A stretch of 48,218 nucleotides of DNA, from positions 1-48,218 of the forward strand of contig CAZCTC010000060.1 in the NCBI GenBank assembly GCA_964501335.1. The letters run 5' to 3'. Under the pieces are notes generated by a model that had not been told where the DNA came from, did not search any database, and saw only the letters and a program-made list of their open reading frames with translations. The stretch comes from CAZCTC01 sp964501335 (GTDB lineage Bacteria; Chloroflexota; Anaerolineae; B4-G1; SLSP01). The position numbers and the translations under genes were made by a program. Each line of letters starts with the position of its first letter. Position 1 is the first letter of the stretch. This document shows, in pieces, positions 1 through 8,000 of the stretch.

Positions 1-2
1 CG

Positions 3-83
3 ATTGGCATTCCCGTTCTGGAGCATTTATGGCTTAAGCCATTCGATCTATTTAACCCGGGGTGCCACCTCCAATACGGTTAA
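3..83 (+). CDS. Possible 3' end of a truncated gene
   Basis: An open frame enters from the left edge and stops at TAA 81-83. The last residues read like a normal protein end (IGIPVLEHLWLKPFDLF and then a few more), but 26 codons are too few to name a family. A second open frame runs over the same bases to about position 132, so the reading is uncertain. Between this and the promoter at 204 I see nothing else. Confidence 0.25.
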   Translation: MGIPVLEHLWLKPFDLFNPGCHLQYG

Positions 84-203
84 CCCGAAAAAGCGCGCAA
101 CAGACAAACAACACACGCTCGCCTTCGCCTGACATCCCACGCGTCGCTTAAAACTTCAGGCTGGCAACGATAAAGCCGAAAACTCCCCCCACCCCGCCTT
201 AAG

Positions 204-231
204 TTGCCGAATATAGATCAGGGGCTATAAT
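204..231 (+). promoter_or_regulatory. Sigma70-type promoter for the GAF-PAS-STAS gene
   Basis: TTGCCG (204-209), 16-bp spacer, TATAAT (226-231). Transcription would begin near 238. This puts a possible TTG start at 237 on the first transcribed base and supports the start at 300. Confidence 0.55.
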
Positions 232-299
232 AGTTCTTGTCCCCTCTCCTTAGATTCATGGCTGTTATCGGTCAAATTTATGCGGGAGCGTGCTCACCG

Positions 300-2018
300 A
301 TGAATATTTCATCTCAAACAAATCAGGAACCCCGTTACGCCGGCGCGATGTACCTGATCGACACGTTGTTAAAACTTGGGCAAATGACCACCGCCTCCTT
401 AAAGGAACTATCAGACTTTGCCCTGGACGCCGCCATGAAAATGACCGAAAGCCCCATCGGGTATCTGGCTTTCGTAAACGAAGCCGAAACCGTCTTAACC
501 ATGTACTCCTGGTCTCAAAGCGCCATGGCCCAATGCGAAATCGAAGATAAACCCATTGTCTACCCCCTGGATAACACAGGCTTGTGGGGTGAAGCCGTGC
601 GCCAGCGTCGCCCGATCATCACCAACGACTATGTAGCCGACAATCCGCTCAAGCGAGGCTTGCCCCAAGGACACATTCCGCTGACCAGCCACATGAACTT
701 CCCCCTGATCGAAAACAGTAAGATCGTACTGGTCGCCGGAGTCGGAAACAAGCCCACCCCCTACGATGAAACCGATGTCCAACACCTCACCTTGCTCTTT
801 CAAGGCGTCTGGAACATCGTACAACACCAAAAGACCCTGGCCGACCTGCAAACCAGCCAGGAACAATTCAAGATCATCGTGGATAATATCCTCGACGGCG
901 TGACCCTCATCGAAAACCGGCAGGTAAAATACGTCAATCCCCGGGTCAGTGAAATCTACGGGCGCACGGCTGAAGAGCTGGAAAAGTTATCCAGTCTGGA
1001 TATGGCCGCCCCGGAAGAGAAAGAACGCCTTACAAAGATCATGCAAGAGGCTCGCAGCCAGGGCATCCTCCCGTCTGCCGTGAATTTCACCGCTTTGCGC
1101 CCGAACGGCGAGCGCCGCTACATCGAAAATCGGTATGCCCGGATCGCCCCCTCCGAAAAACTATCCTCCTTAAGCATCATCTTTACATCCGATGTCACAG
1201 AACGCAAACGGGCCGAAGTAGAACGCGAGCGCCTGGTCAAAATCCTGGAAACCACCAACGATCTGGTAGGCCTGGCCCGCCCCGATAAACACATCCTCTA
1301 CCTCAACCGCGCCGGTCGGCACCTGTGCGGTTACGGCGAAACGGAAGATCTCACCGGCTGCACGCTCTCCGATTTCCAGACTCCCGCCTCCGCCGCGCTC
1401 CTGGACAACGAAGGCCTCCCCGCCGCGCTGCACCATGAACTCTGGCAAGGGGAAGCCACCTTCGTCGCCCGTGACGGTCGCGAATTTCCGGTCTCCCAAC
1501 TGCTGATGGCCCATAAAAACGAATCCGGCGAATTGGACTATTTCTCTATCATGGCCCATGATATTACCGCCCAACGGCAGGCGGCCATAGAACGCGAGCA
1601 ATGGCAACAGCAGATTATCGAAGCCCAACAGCAGGCCTTGAAAGAACTTTCCACCCCCATCATCCCGCTGATGGAACAGATCATCGTCATGCCGCTGATC
1701 GGCAGCGTCGATTCCTTACGCGCGCGGGATTTAACCCGGCGGCTGCTCAATGGAATCAACCAGTACAATGCCCGGGTCGTCATTTTAGACATCACCGGTG
1801 TGCCGCTGGTCGATAGCGGAGTCGCCATGCACCTGAACAAAACCATCCAGGCGGCGCGGCTCAAGGGAGCGCGCACCATCATTACCGGCATTTCGGATGC
1901 CGTCGCCGAAGCCATCGTGGATCTGGGAATCGAATGGCAGGAAATCGAGACCTTGCGCGACCTGCAATCCGGCCTGATCAGCGCCCTGAAAAGTCTGGGA
2001 ATTAAATTAACCCGCTGA
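300..2018 (+). CDS. GAF-PAS-PAS-STAS sensory regulator (RsbR-like)
   Basis: A cytoplasmic signalling protein of 572 residues. Order: a GAF-type domain (about 10-185, with the conserved GLWGEAVRQRRPIITNDY stretch), two PAS domains (about 190-305 and 315-430), and a C-terminal STAS domain (about 455-570) with the RsbR-type segment VVILDITGVPLVDSGVA. In RsbR-type STAS domains two Thr residues are phosphorylated by the RsbT kinase. Here the first corresponds to Ser (LVDS) and the second to Ala (AEAIV), so at most one site could be used. This is inferred from the family. No RsbS, RsbT or sigma factor gene lies in the window, so its partners are unknown. The start at ATG 300 has GGGAG at 284-288. 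ATG 258 and TTG 237 are in frame but lack a ribosome site. Its last 12 bases overlap the convergent gene. Confidence 0.85.
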   Translation: MNISSQTNQEPRYAGAMYLIDTLLKLGQMTTASLKELSDFALDAAMKMTESPIGYLAFVNEAETVLTMYSWSQSAMAQCEIEDKPIVYPLDNTGLWGEAVRQRRPIITNDYVADNPLKRGLPQGHIPLTSHMNFPLIENSKIVLVAGVGNKPTPYDETDVQHLTLLFQGVWNIVQHQKTLADLQTSQEQFKIIVDNILDGVTLIENRQVKYVNPRVSEIYGRTAEELEKLSSLDMAAPEEKERLTKIMQEARSQGILPSAVNFTALRPNGERRYIENRYARIAPSEKLSSLSIIFTSDVTERKRAEVERERLVKILETTNDLVGLARPDKHILYLNRAGRHLCGYGETEDLTGCTLSDFQTPASAALLDNEGLPAALHHELWQGEATFVARDGREFPVSQLLMAHKNESGELDYFSIMAHDITAQRQAAIEREQWQQQIIEAQQQALKELSTPIIPLMEQIIVMPLIGSVDSLRARDLTRRLLNGINQYNARVVILDITGVPLVDSGVAMHLNKTIQAARLKGARTIITGISDAVAEAIVDLGIEWQEIETLRDLQSGLISALKSLGIKLTR

Positions 2019-4163
2019 AAAAGAGATTTTCAAGCGTTTTGGGGCTCGGAAAAACAAAAAACCTGCGTATTCGCGTGCTTTCTGAAGCACGCGAATACGC
2101 AAATACTCCAACACCGGATCTTTTCCCGCCAACAAATCCCCCAACGTCGGCTCAATCACCACATCGGGCACAAAAGCAGGGCCATCCTCCGCCGTATATT
2201 GAAAATATTTCGTAGCATAATCGATGCGCATCCCTGAATTAGCGAGTCGAAAGCTCTTCACCTCTCCATAGTGATTGGGACGGCTGGCCGGCATAGCCCC
2301 GATAAACTGCGCCTGAGTCTGCGTTCGTAACTCCAACACATTCAACATGGCCGCCGAGAAAACCCCTTCATCCACCAACACATACAAAGCCCCCCGGCGA
2401 TTCAATGCATGCCCCTTCAACCGCTGCTCGAACGGCCAGAGAACGGTCGAATCGCCGCCGCCGTTGTCTCGCATATCCAGCACCAGACGTTGAACTGCGT
2501 GGCCGTCGATAAAGGCAAACAACTGCTCATTGAAAGCCTGAAAAGAAAGCTTTTCCATTTGAGCACAGGCGCCGTATCGAACATAAACGGTCCGACTTTC
2601 TTCCCAATACTCAAACCAGTAATACTCATCCGCCTGCCGGCGATAGTACAACCCCTTCCCCAATTCATCCGAATTTGGATTTCCAAAATAATCCCCATAC
2701 TCAGCCTCGGAAACCGGCTGCACAGTCAGCGCAAAACGCTTTCCATCGACCGACTCAAAGGTAAAAGTTGCCGCCTCCATATCTCCCACCACCCCCAGAT
2801 AGTGCAACAACTCAGGACTGAGCAGAAAAAGAGCCGACCGTTGCCGCAATCCCGGCTCGTTATCATGGGAAACCCAGGGCGCAAGACGCGCCGCAACCTC
2901 CGTCACCCCCTGCCCGTCGATTTCCACCAACCGCCCATACAGGGCCGTCCGGGTAGCCGTCATGGCCCGGGTCACATAAAAGCCGTCGCCGATCCAACGC
3001 AACTGCAAAGGATAAAACCGCAACTTCGTCTCCTCGCCGGGAACTGCACGGGTATGCGCATCTCCAACCATGGCCGTAACTCTCATCACTTCCAGCGTCA
3101 AAACTTCATCGGAAAGTTGCGGGATCTTCGACTTCAACGCCGCAATTTCGCGCTCGAAATCGACCCGCGAAGCGCTGTGAAACGCATCCACATGCAAACG
3201 CGGCAGCTCTTGCGCCAGATAATCCAGATCCTGTTGCCATCGTTCATCTCGACTTTCCGCCGGTTTCGGCGCCGCTACCGGAATCCGCCAGTAAGCAGGC
3301 AACCAGACACTATATCGCTCCGCAAAGTAAATCCCCGCCAGCAGACAGACCGCCATACCCGACCCCATCAAAACTCGTTGGGTAATGCCGCTCACCCCTT
3401 TACCAAAGACATTCACGCCCTGCACATGCCATTCCAGCCACGCCACCCCCAAAGCCAGCATCACTGCAATCCCGGTCGCCATTAAAATCAGGCTGGCCGT
3501 CGCATCCAACGCAGTCGCGCCCCAATCGACCGAGACCAGCGCTCCATTGAAAAAACCCACATAGGCCAGCTTTCCGCAAGGCGTCAGCCAGCTTCCCGCC
3601 AGCGTGGGAAAAACATCGGGATTGATATAATTCCCCCAGAACCAATACCCTGTAAAAAGCACCTGATAGACCCGCACCGGCATCACCAACGGACAGACCA
3701 GCGAAAAGGCCAGCACAAAAGCATACGCCGGCACCGTAATCAGTAAAAAGGCCAGTCCCAACTCCAGTAAAAGAAGTAACGACGCCCCCATCGCAGCCAT
3801 AACACCCGACAGAATAGCCACAAGCAGCAGGGTAGGCGTTAACGCCGAAAACAAAACGCCCAGATATTTTCCCACGATATAACTCCAACTGCCCACAGGC
3901 GTGCTGGAAAACAACTCCCGCACCTTAATGAAATCGTCCCGTACCAGTCGGTCCGCGCCTGAGATCCCCACAATCACCGGCAGAAACATGTTGAGTTGAA
4001 GCGGAAGTTCTAAAATTGAACTCCAATCGCTTTGCGCCACGAGCCCTTCCGTCTGCCATTCCCACAGCAAGAGCAATCCATAAGCAAAAATCGCCAACCA
4101 TATCCCCCACCGCCGGATCGACATCCGGTACTCATAAGAAACAATTCCCCAGAATTTGCTCAT
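2007..4163 (-). CDS. ABC-2 type permease fused to S41-like protease domain
   Basis: A 718-residue protein. Residues 1-290 are an ABC-2 transporter-type membrane region with about six hydrophobic helices (for example 104-160 and 218-285) and the cytosolic loop GADRLVRDDFIKVRELFSSTP typical of ABC-2 permeases. Residues about 305-690 resemble a C-terminal-processing protease (S41) fold: GDAHT with His370, the strand LVLDMRDNGGGDS, and a nucleophile-like Ser603 in EGVFSAAMLNVLEL. The classical CtpA lysine is not evident. No ATPase gene is adjacent, so the energising partner is unknown. The start has AGGAGA just upstream. The last 30 or so codons run through a 36-nt perfect palindrome (2065-2100), so the C-terminus may have been replaced by a repeat element. 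A fused membrane protease acting on transported or membrane substrates is inference. Confidence 0.82.
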   Translation of the reverse strand: MSKFWGIVSYEYRMSIRRWGIWLAIFAYGLLLLWEWQTEGLVAQSDWSSILELPLQLNMFLPVIVGISGADRLVRDDFIKVRELFSSTPVGSWSYIVGKYLGVLFSALTPTLLLVAILSGVMAAMGASLLLLLELGLAFLLITVPAYAFVLAFSLVCPLVMPVRVYQVLFTGYWFWGNYINPDVFPTLAGSWLTPCGKLAYVGFFNGALVSVDWGATALDATASLILMATGIAVMLALGVAWLEWHVQGVNVFGKGVSGITQRVLMGSGMAVCLLAGIYFAERYSVWLPAYWRIPVAAPKPAESRDERWQQDLDYLAQELPRLHVDAFHSASRVDFEREIAALKSKIPQLSDEVLTLEVMRVTAMVGDAHTRAVPGEETKLRFYPLQLRWIGDGFYVTRAMTATRTALYGRLVEIDGQGVTEVAARLAPWVSHDNEPGLRQRSALFLLSPELLHYLGVVGDMEAATFTFESVDGKRFALTVQPVSEAEYGDYFGNPNSDELGKGLYYRRQADEYYWFEYWEESRTVYVRYGACAQMEKLSFQAFNEQLFAFIDGHAVQRLVLDMRDNGGGDSTVLWPFEQRLKGHALNRRGALYVLVDEGVFSAAMLNVLELRTQTQAQFIGAMPASRPNHYGEVKSFRLANSGMRIDYATKYFQYTAEDGPAFVPDVVIEPTLGDLLAGKDPVLEYLRIRVLQKAREYAGFLFFRAPKRLKISFSAG
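2065..2100 (-). repeat. 36-nt palindrome inside a gene end
   Basis: GCGTATTCGCGTGCTT, loop of 4, then the exact reverse complement: 16-bp arms with no mismatch. On the minus strand it is followed by AGGTTTTTT, like the GGGCTTTTTT that follows intergenic copies. It lies within the 3' coding end of the ABC-2/S41 gene. Confidence 0.85.
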
Positions 4164-4277
4164 TTAGCCCGTCTCCTTATAAAACTCTATCCATAAGTCA
4201 CTCTTTAAAAGGAAAAGGTTCAATATTGTTTTGTCAGGGGATTTGCACACCGCCTGCGTAGCGTGGTGCGCAAATCC

Positions 4278-4405
4278 CCCGGCCTTGTAACGTCCCGCAA
4301 ATGATGCCTTCCCCATAAGAACCGCCGCGCTGGATCGAGGGAGAGAGTTTTTTATTTATGTTTTCGGCGGCTTCGGAAAGCCGCCGAAAACATGACCTTT
4401 TTGCC
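4278..4405 (+). repeat. Bipartite hairpin element, full copy
   Basis: CGTCCCGC at 4291-4298 can pair weakly with the decayed GCGCTGGAT near 4327. Then follow GAGGGAGAGAG, a T-rich stretch, and a 36-nt hairpin at 4358-4393 (arms ATGTTTTCGGCGGCTT, loop CGGA), followed by GACCTTTTT. Confidence 0.75.
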
Positions 4406-4445
4406 TTCGTCGCGTTAGCAGTCGCCTTCTCGTCAAGTATTCTCA

Positions 4446-4490
4446 GCCCCAAGGGGGCGACCTTAAGGTAGCCTGGGGTGAAGCCCCAGG
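4446..4490. repeat. Cluster of three nested palindromes
   Basis: GCCCC-AA-GGGGGC, ACCTTAAGGT and CCTGGGG-TGAAG-CCCCAGG follow each other directly. Only one copy is in the window. It resembles widespread GC-rich bacterial intergenic repeats. Confidence 0.5.
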
Positions 4491-4527
4491 AAACCACGCA
4501 GGATGAAAAGAGAGTGTTTTTTTGTTT

Positions 4528-4569
4528 ATGTTTTTGTGGTTTACCACATCAGAATGCGCGCAAAAACAT
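4528..4569 (+). repeat. Decayed copy of the hairpin element
   Basis: Outer arms ATGTTTTTG/CAAAAACAT are intact, but the inner part no longer pairs through and instead holds a small TGTGGTTTACCACA hairpin. The 5' flank (GAAAAGAGAGTG plus T run) and the 3' flank (GGGCCTTTTT) are as in intact copies. Confidence 0.55.
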
Positions 4570-4766
4570 GGGCCTTTTTCAGAGCCACCCCGGCGACACA
4601 GCCTCTTACACCCTCCCCCTCACCTCGGTGCCGGCGACGTATCCTCACAAAGAATCTCCCTGAAAGCGCGTTGCGCCCGTACAACTGCATGGGGGAGGGA
4701 TGGGGAGAGGGGCAACGCACCAAAACATAGCCTTTTCCAGAACCACACATACACGGGCACCGCCAA

Positions 4767-4797
4767 TGTAGGGGCGCCCCTGCGTGGGCGCCCTCTA
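4767..4797. repeat. GGGGCGCCCC-type palindrome, copy 1
   Basis: TGTAGGGGCGCCCCTGCGTG and then GGCGCCC. Near-identical copies lie at 10019-10047 and 26665-26692. Confidence 0.65.
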
Positions 4798-4909
4798 ACC
4801 CGACAGAGAAATCATCGTTCGGGAACCAGATCCTCGTTCCCACCCGTTCGTTGGGGGAAGGAGGGGGTCAGGGGGAGGATGAGGGCCGGCAAATTTGTTG
4901 AAAAAGCCC

Positions 4910-4945
4910 ATTTTTTCGCGCGCCGCAGACGGCGCGCGAAAAAAT
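4910..4945 (-). repeat. 36-nt hairpin, inverted orientation
   Basis: Arms ATTTTTTCGCGCGCC (15 bp) around the loop GCAGAC. Flanks are reversed relative to most copies: AAAAAGCCC precedes it and AAACAAAAC follows it. The loop nevertheless reads GCAGAC on the plus strand, as in plus-oriented copies, so the core is flipped relative to its flanks. Confidence 0.8.
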
Positions 4946-5003
4946 AAACAAAACCAGCTCTTCCATTCTTCCACCTTCCATCTCTTCCATTTCCCTGCCT
5001 TGA

Positions 5004-5031
5004 TTGACGGTTTTCCTTTATGTGATATGTT
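5004..5031 (+). promoter_or_regulatory. Promoter for the amylopullulanase gene
   Basis: TTGACG (5004-5009), 16-bp spacer, TATGTT (5026-5031) preceded by TGA as in an extended -10. The start codon follows at 5083 with GGAGG just before it. Confidence 0.5.
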
Positions 5032-5082
5032 AAACTGACCAAACTCTTGGCTTTCCCAAATCTACTTTTCGAGGAGGCGCTA

Positions 5083-8000
5083 ATGAAAGTAAGTTATCTA
5101 CGTCTGAGCATGGTGATGCTCCTGGCCCTGGGTCTGATCCTGGTGGCCGCCGTTTCCCCCACAGCCGCAGCCCTCGGCTGGGTAGGCGACATGTTCCCTG
5201 TCGGCGGCTCGACCACGGAAATACGCCGGGGCGATGCCGGCGGCTTCACCGTTTACGTTCAGGTCTACAAATCCGGCGTCACTGAAGGCGCCGGCGCCGG
5301 CCCTGGAATCCAGTGCTACCTGCACTGGGGCATCCCCGGCCGGACCTGGACCGATCAGGCTATGATCTACAATGTCGATAAAGGCAACAACGACGAATAC
5401 AAAGCCACCCTTGCCACCGGCGCGCTCGCCGCCGGCACCTATGGATTCACCACTTACTGCACGGACGGGACGCCTTACTGGCAAAGCGCCGGCGACGGCT
5501 TCCTTTACATCTGGGACCCCGTTCAGCCCGCCGACGCCAAAGCCATCTGGCTCGACAAAACCACCATCGCCTGGGGCGGACCCGCGGCCGAGACCTACCG
5601 TCTGGTCTACGCGGTCAACGGGGGCGGCGTCGATCTCGCCACCAGCCCTTCCATCACCCTCACCGTTGACGGCACGGCTGCCGGTTATCCCGCTTTCCCC
5701 AATACTACCGGCAAAACCGCCCTGCGCATTACGGGAAGCGATATGGCCCTGATCCCCACCCTCCTCAAAAGTCAACTGGTCCTCGCCGCCTATACCAACA
5801 CCACCCTGCTCCGATCCACCGGCGTGCAGCTGCAAGGCGCTCTCGATGACCTCTACAGCTACGACGGCGAGTTGGGTGCGATCTACAACAACGGCATTCC
5901 CACCCTGAAGCTCTGGGCTCCTACCGCCCGCTCGGTCACGCTGCACCGCTACGCCTCCGCCACCGCTACCATCAGCACCACCGAGCCCATGACCACCATC
6001 CCCGGCACCGGCGTCTGGATCATCACCGGCACTGCCGCCTGGGATAAGCAATATTACCTCTACGAAGTCGAAGTCTACGCTCCTACCACCCATCAGGTGG
6101 AGCGCAATCTCGTCACCGACCCCTACGCGGTCAACCTTTCGCAGAACAGTCTGCGCAGCCAGATGCTCGATCTCTACAACGATGCTTCTCTCAAGCCGAC
6201 CGGCTGGGATACGGTGACCAAACCCTCGGTGGCAGCGCCGGAAGATATCACCGTCTATGAGGTCCATGTCCGCGACTTCAGCATCCAGGACACGACCGTC
6301 CTGGCCGCCGACCGCGGCACCTTCCGCGCCTTCACCTACGACGGCCGCAACGGCCGCACGCTCTCCAACGGGATGCGCCATCTCAAGCAGCTGGCCGCCG
6401 CCGGCCTCACCCACATCCACTTGATGCCGGCCTTCGACTATGCTTCCGTCGAAGAAAACCCCGCCGCCCGCACCGATCCCGATCCCGCCCTGCTCGCCAC
6501 CTATCCCGCCAGCTCCACGCAGCAGCAGGCCGCCGTCAGCACCACCCGCAAAGTGGATAGCTTCAACTGGGGATACGATCCCTACCACTACGGAGTGCCC
6601 GAAGGCAGCTTCGCCACCAGTCAAAACGACACCGCCCGCATCCGTGAATTCCGCGAAATGGTCCAGCGGCTCAATGAGAACGGCATGCGCGTGGTCATGG
6701 ATATGGTTTACAACCACACCGCCGCCGGCGCCCAGGAACCCTACTCCGTCCTGGATAAAATCGTGCCCGGCTACTACTATCGCTACGACACCAACGGCAT
6801 CCCCCAGAACTCCAGCTGCTGCTCCGACACGGCCACCGAGTTCCATATGATGGAAAAGCTCATGGTCGATACGCTGGTCCTCTGGGCCAAAGCCTATAAA
6901 GTCGATGGTTTCCGCTTCGACCTGATGAATTTGCACACAGTTGAGAACATGCTCGCCGTCAAATCCGCCATGCGCGCCCTGACCGTCACCACCGACGGTG
7001 TGGACGGCAACCAGATTTACCTCTACGGCGAAGGTTGGGACTTCGGCTCCGCGGCCGGCAAAGGCCTTCACTACGCGAAACAGACCAATATGGCCGGCTC
7101 CGGCATCGGCACCTTCAATGATAAGCTCCGCGATGCCGCCCACGGCGGTTATTCTACCAATACGCCCCAGCTCTACCAGCAGGGTTTCATCAACGGCCTC
7201 TCTTACGACTGGAACGGCGCCACCTACGACAACCGCTATCTCGATAATCTGAAGTTCGAAATGGATCGTATCCGCGTCGGATTGGCCGGCGAACTGAGCA
7301 CTTACCAGTTCCGCAACAGCTATAACGAGAAGAAACAGGGCTCCGACTACGGCGGTTACACGGCCGACCCCCAGGAAGCGGTCAATTATGTCTCCAAACA
7401 CGACAACGAGACGCTCTTCGACAACAATATCTTCAAAGCTCCGGCCGATACCACGATGGCCGAGCGCGTCCGCATCCAGAATCTCGGGCTGAGCGTCGTC
7501 GGTCTGGCCCAGGGCGTCCCCTTCTTCGATCTGGGCAGCGATATGCTGCGCTCCAAGTCCCTCGATCGCAACAGTTACGATTCGGGCGACTGGTTCAATA
7601 AGATCGATTTCACCTACCAGAGCAACAATTTCGGCGTCGGCCTGCCCCCCAATTGGGACAACAGCGGTCGCTGGGGCATCATGGCCCCGCTGCTGGCCAA
7701 CAATTCGCTCAAACCCGGCAACGCCGACATCCTGGCCACGGTCAATCACTTCTCCGAAACGCTGCGCATCCGCAAGAGTTCACCGCTCTTCCGCCTGCGC
7801 ACCGCCGCTGAGATCAATCAACGCATCAAATTCTACGGCACGGGCGATGCCCCCATCATCGTGATGTCCATTTCGGATGTGGTCACCCCCGACCTGGACA
7901 GCAATTACGAACGGATCATCGTCCTGATCAACGCCGGCACATCCACTCAGCCCTTTACCGTCAACGAATTCGCCGGCAACACCCACATCCAGCTGCATCC

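Larger units (their letters stand above)
4164..5082. other. 919-bp gene-free, repeat-rich spacer
   Basis: No credible gene: the open frames here translate palindromes. It holds one full bipartite element (about 4278-4405), a decayed hairpin (4528-4569), an inverted-orientation hairpin (4910-4945), a nested palindrome block (4446-4490), one GGGGCGCCCC-type palindrome (4767-4797), C-rich/G-rich tracts (4605-4720, 4840-4885) and the promoter of the amylopullulanase gene. Confidence 0.75.

Noticed and set aside
4234..5042. Several small genes in the 4164-5082 gap
   Set aside because: Their proteins (Arg-rich FFARRRRRAKK, FSRAVCGARKNK types) are translations of the GC-rich palindromes and recur wherever the element occurs.
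5098..7749. Long minus-strand open frame of 883 codons
   Set aside because: It mirrors the third-codon-position GC bias of the amylopullulanase gene; its protein is Gly/Val/Ala-rich without domains. The same applies to minus-strand frames at 7780-9987 and 14992-17346.
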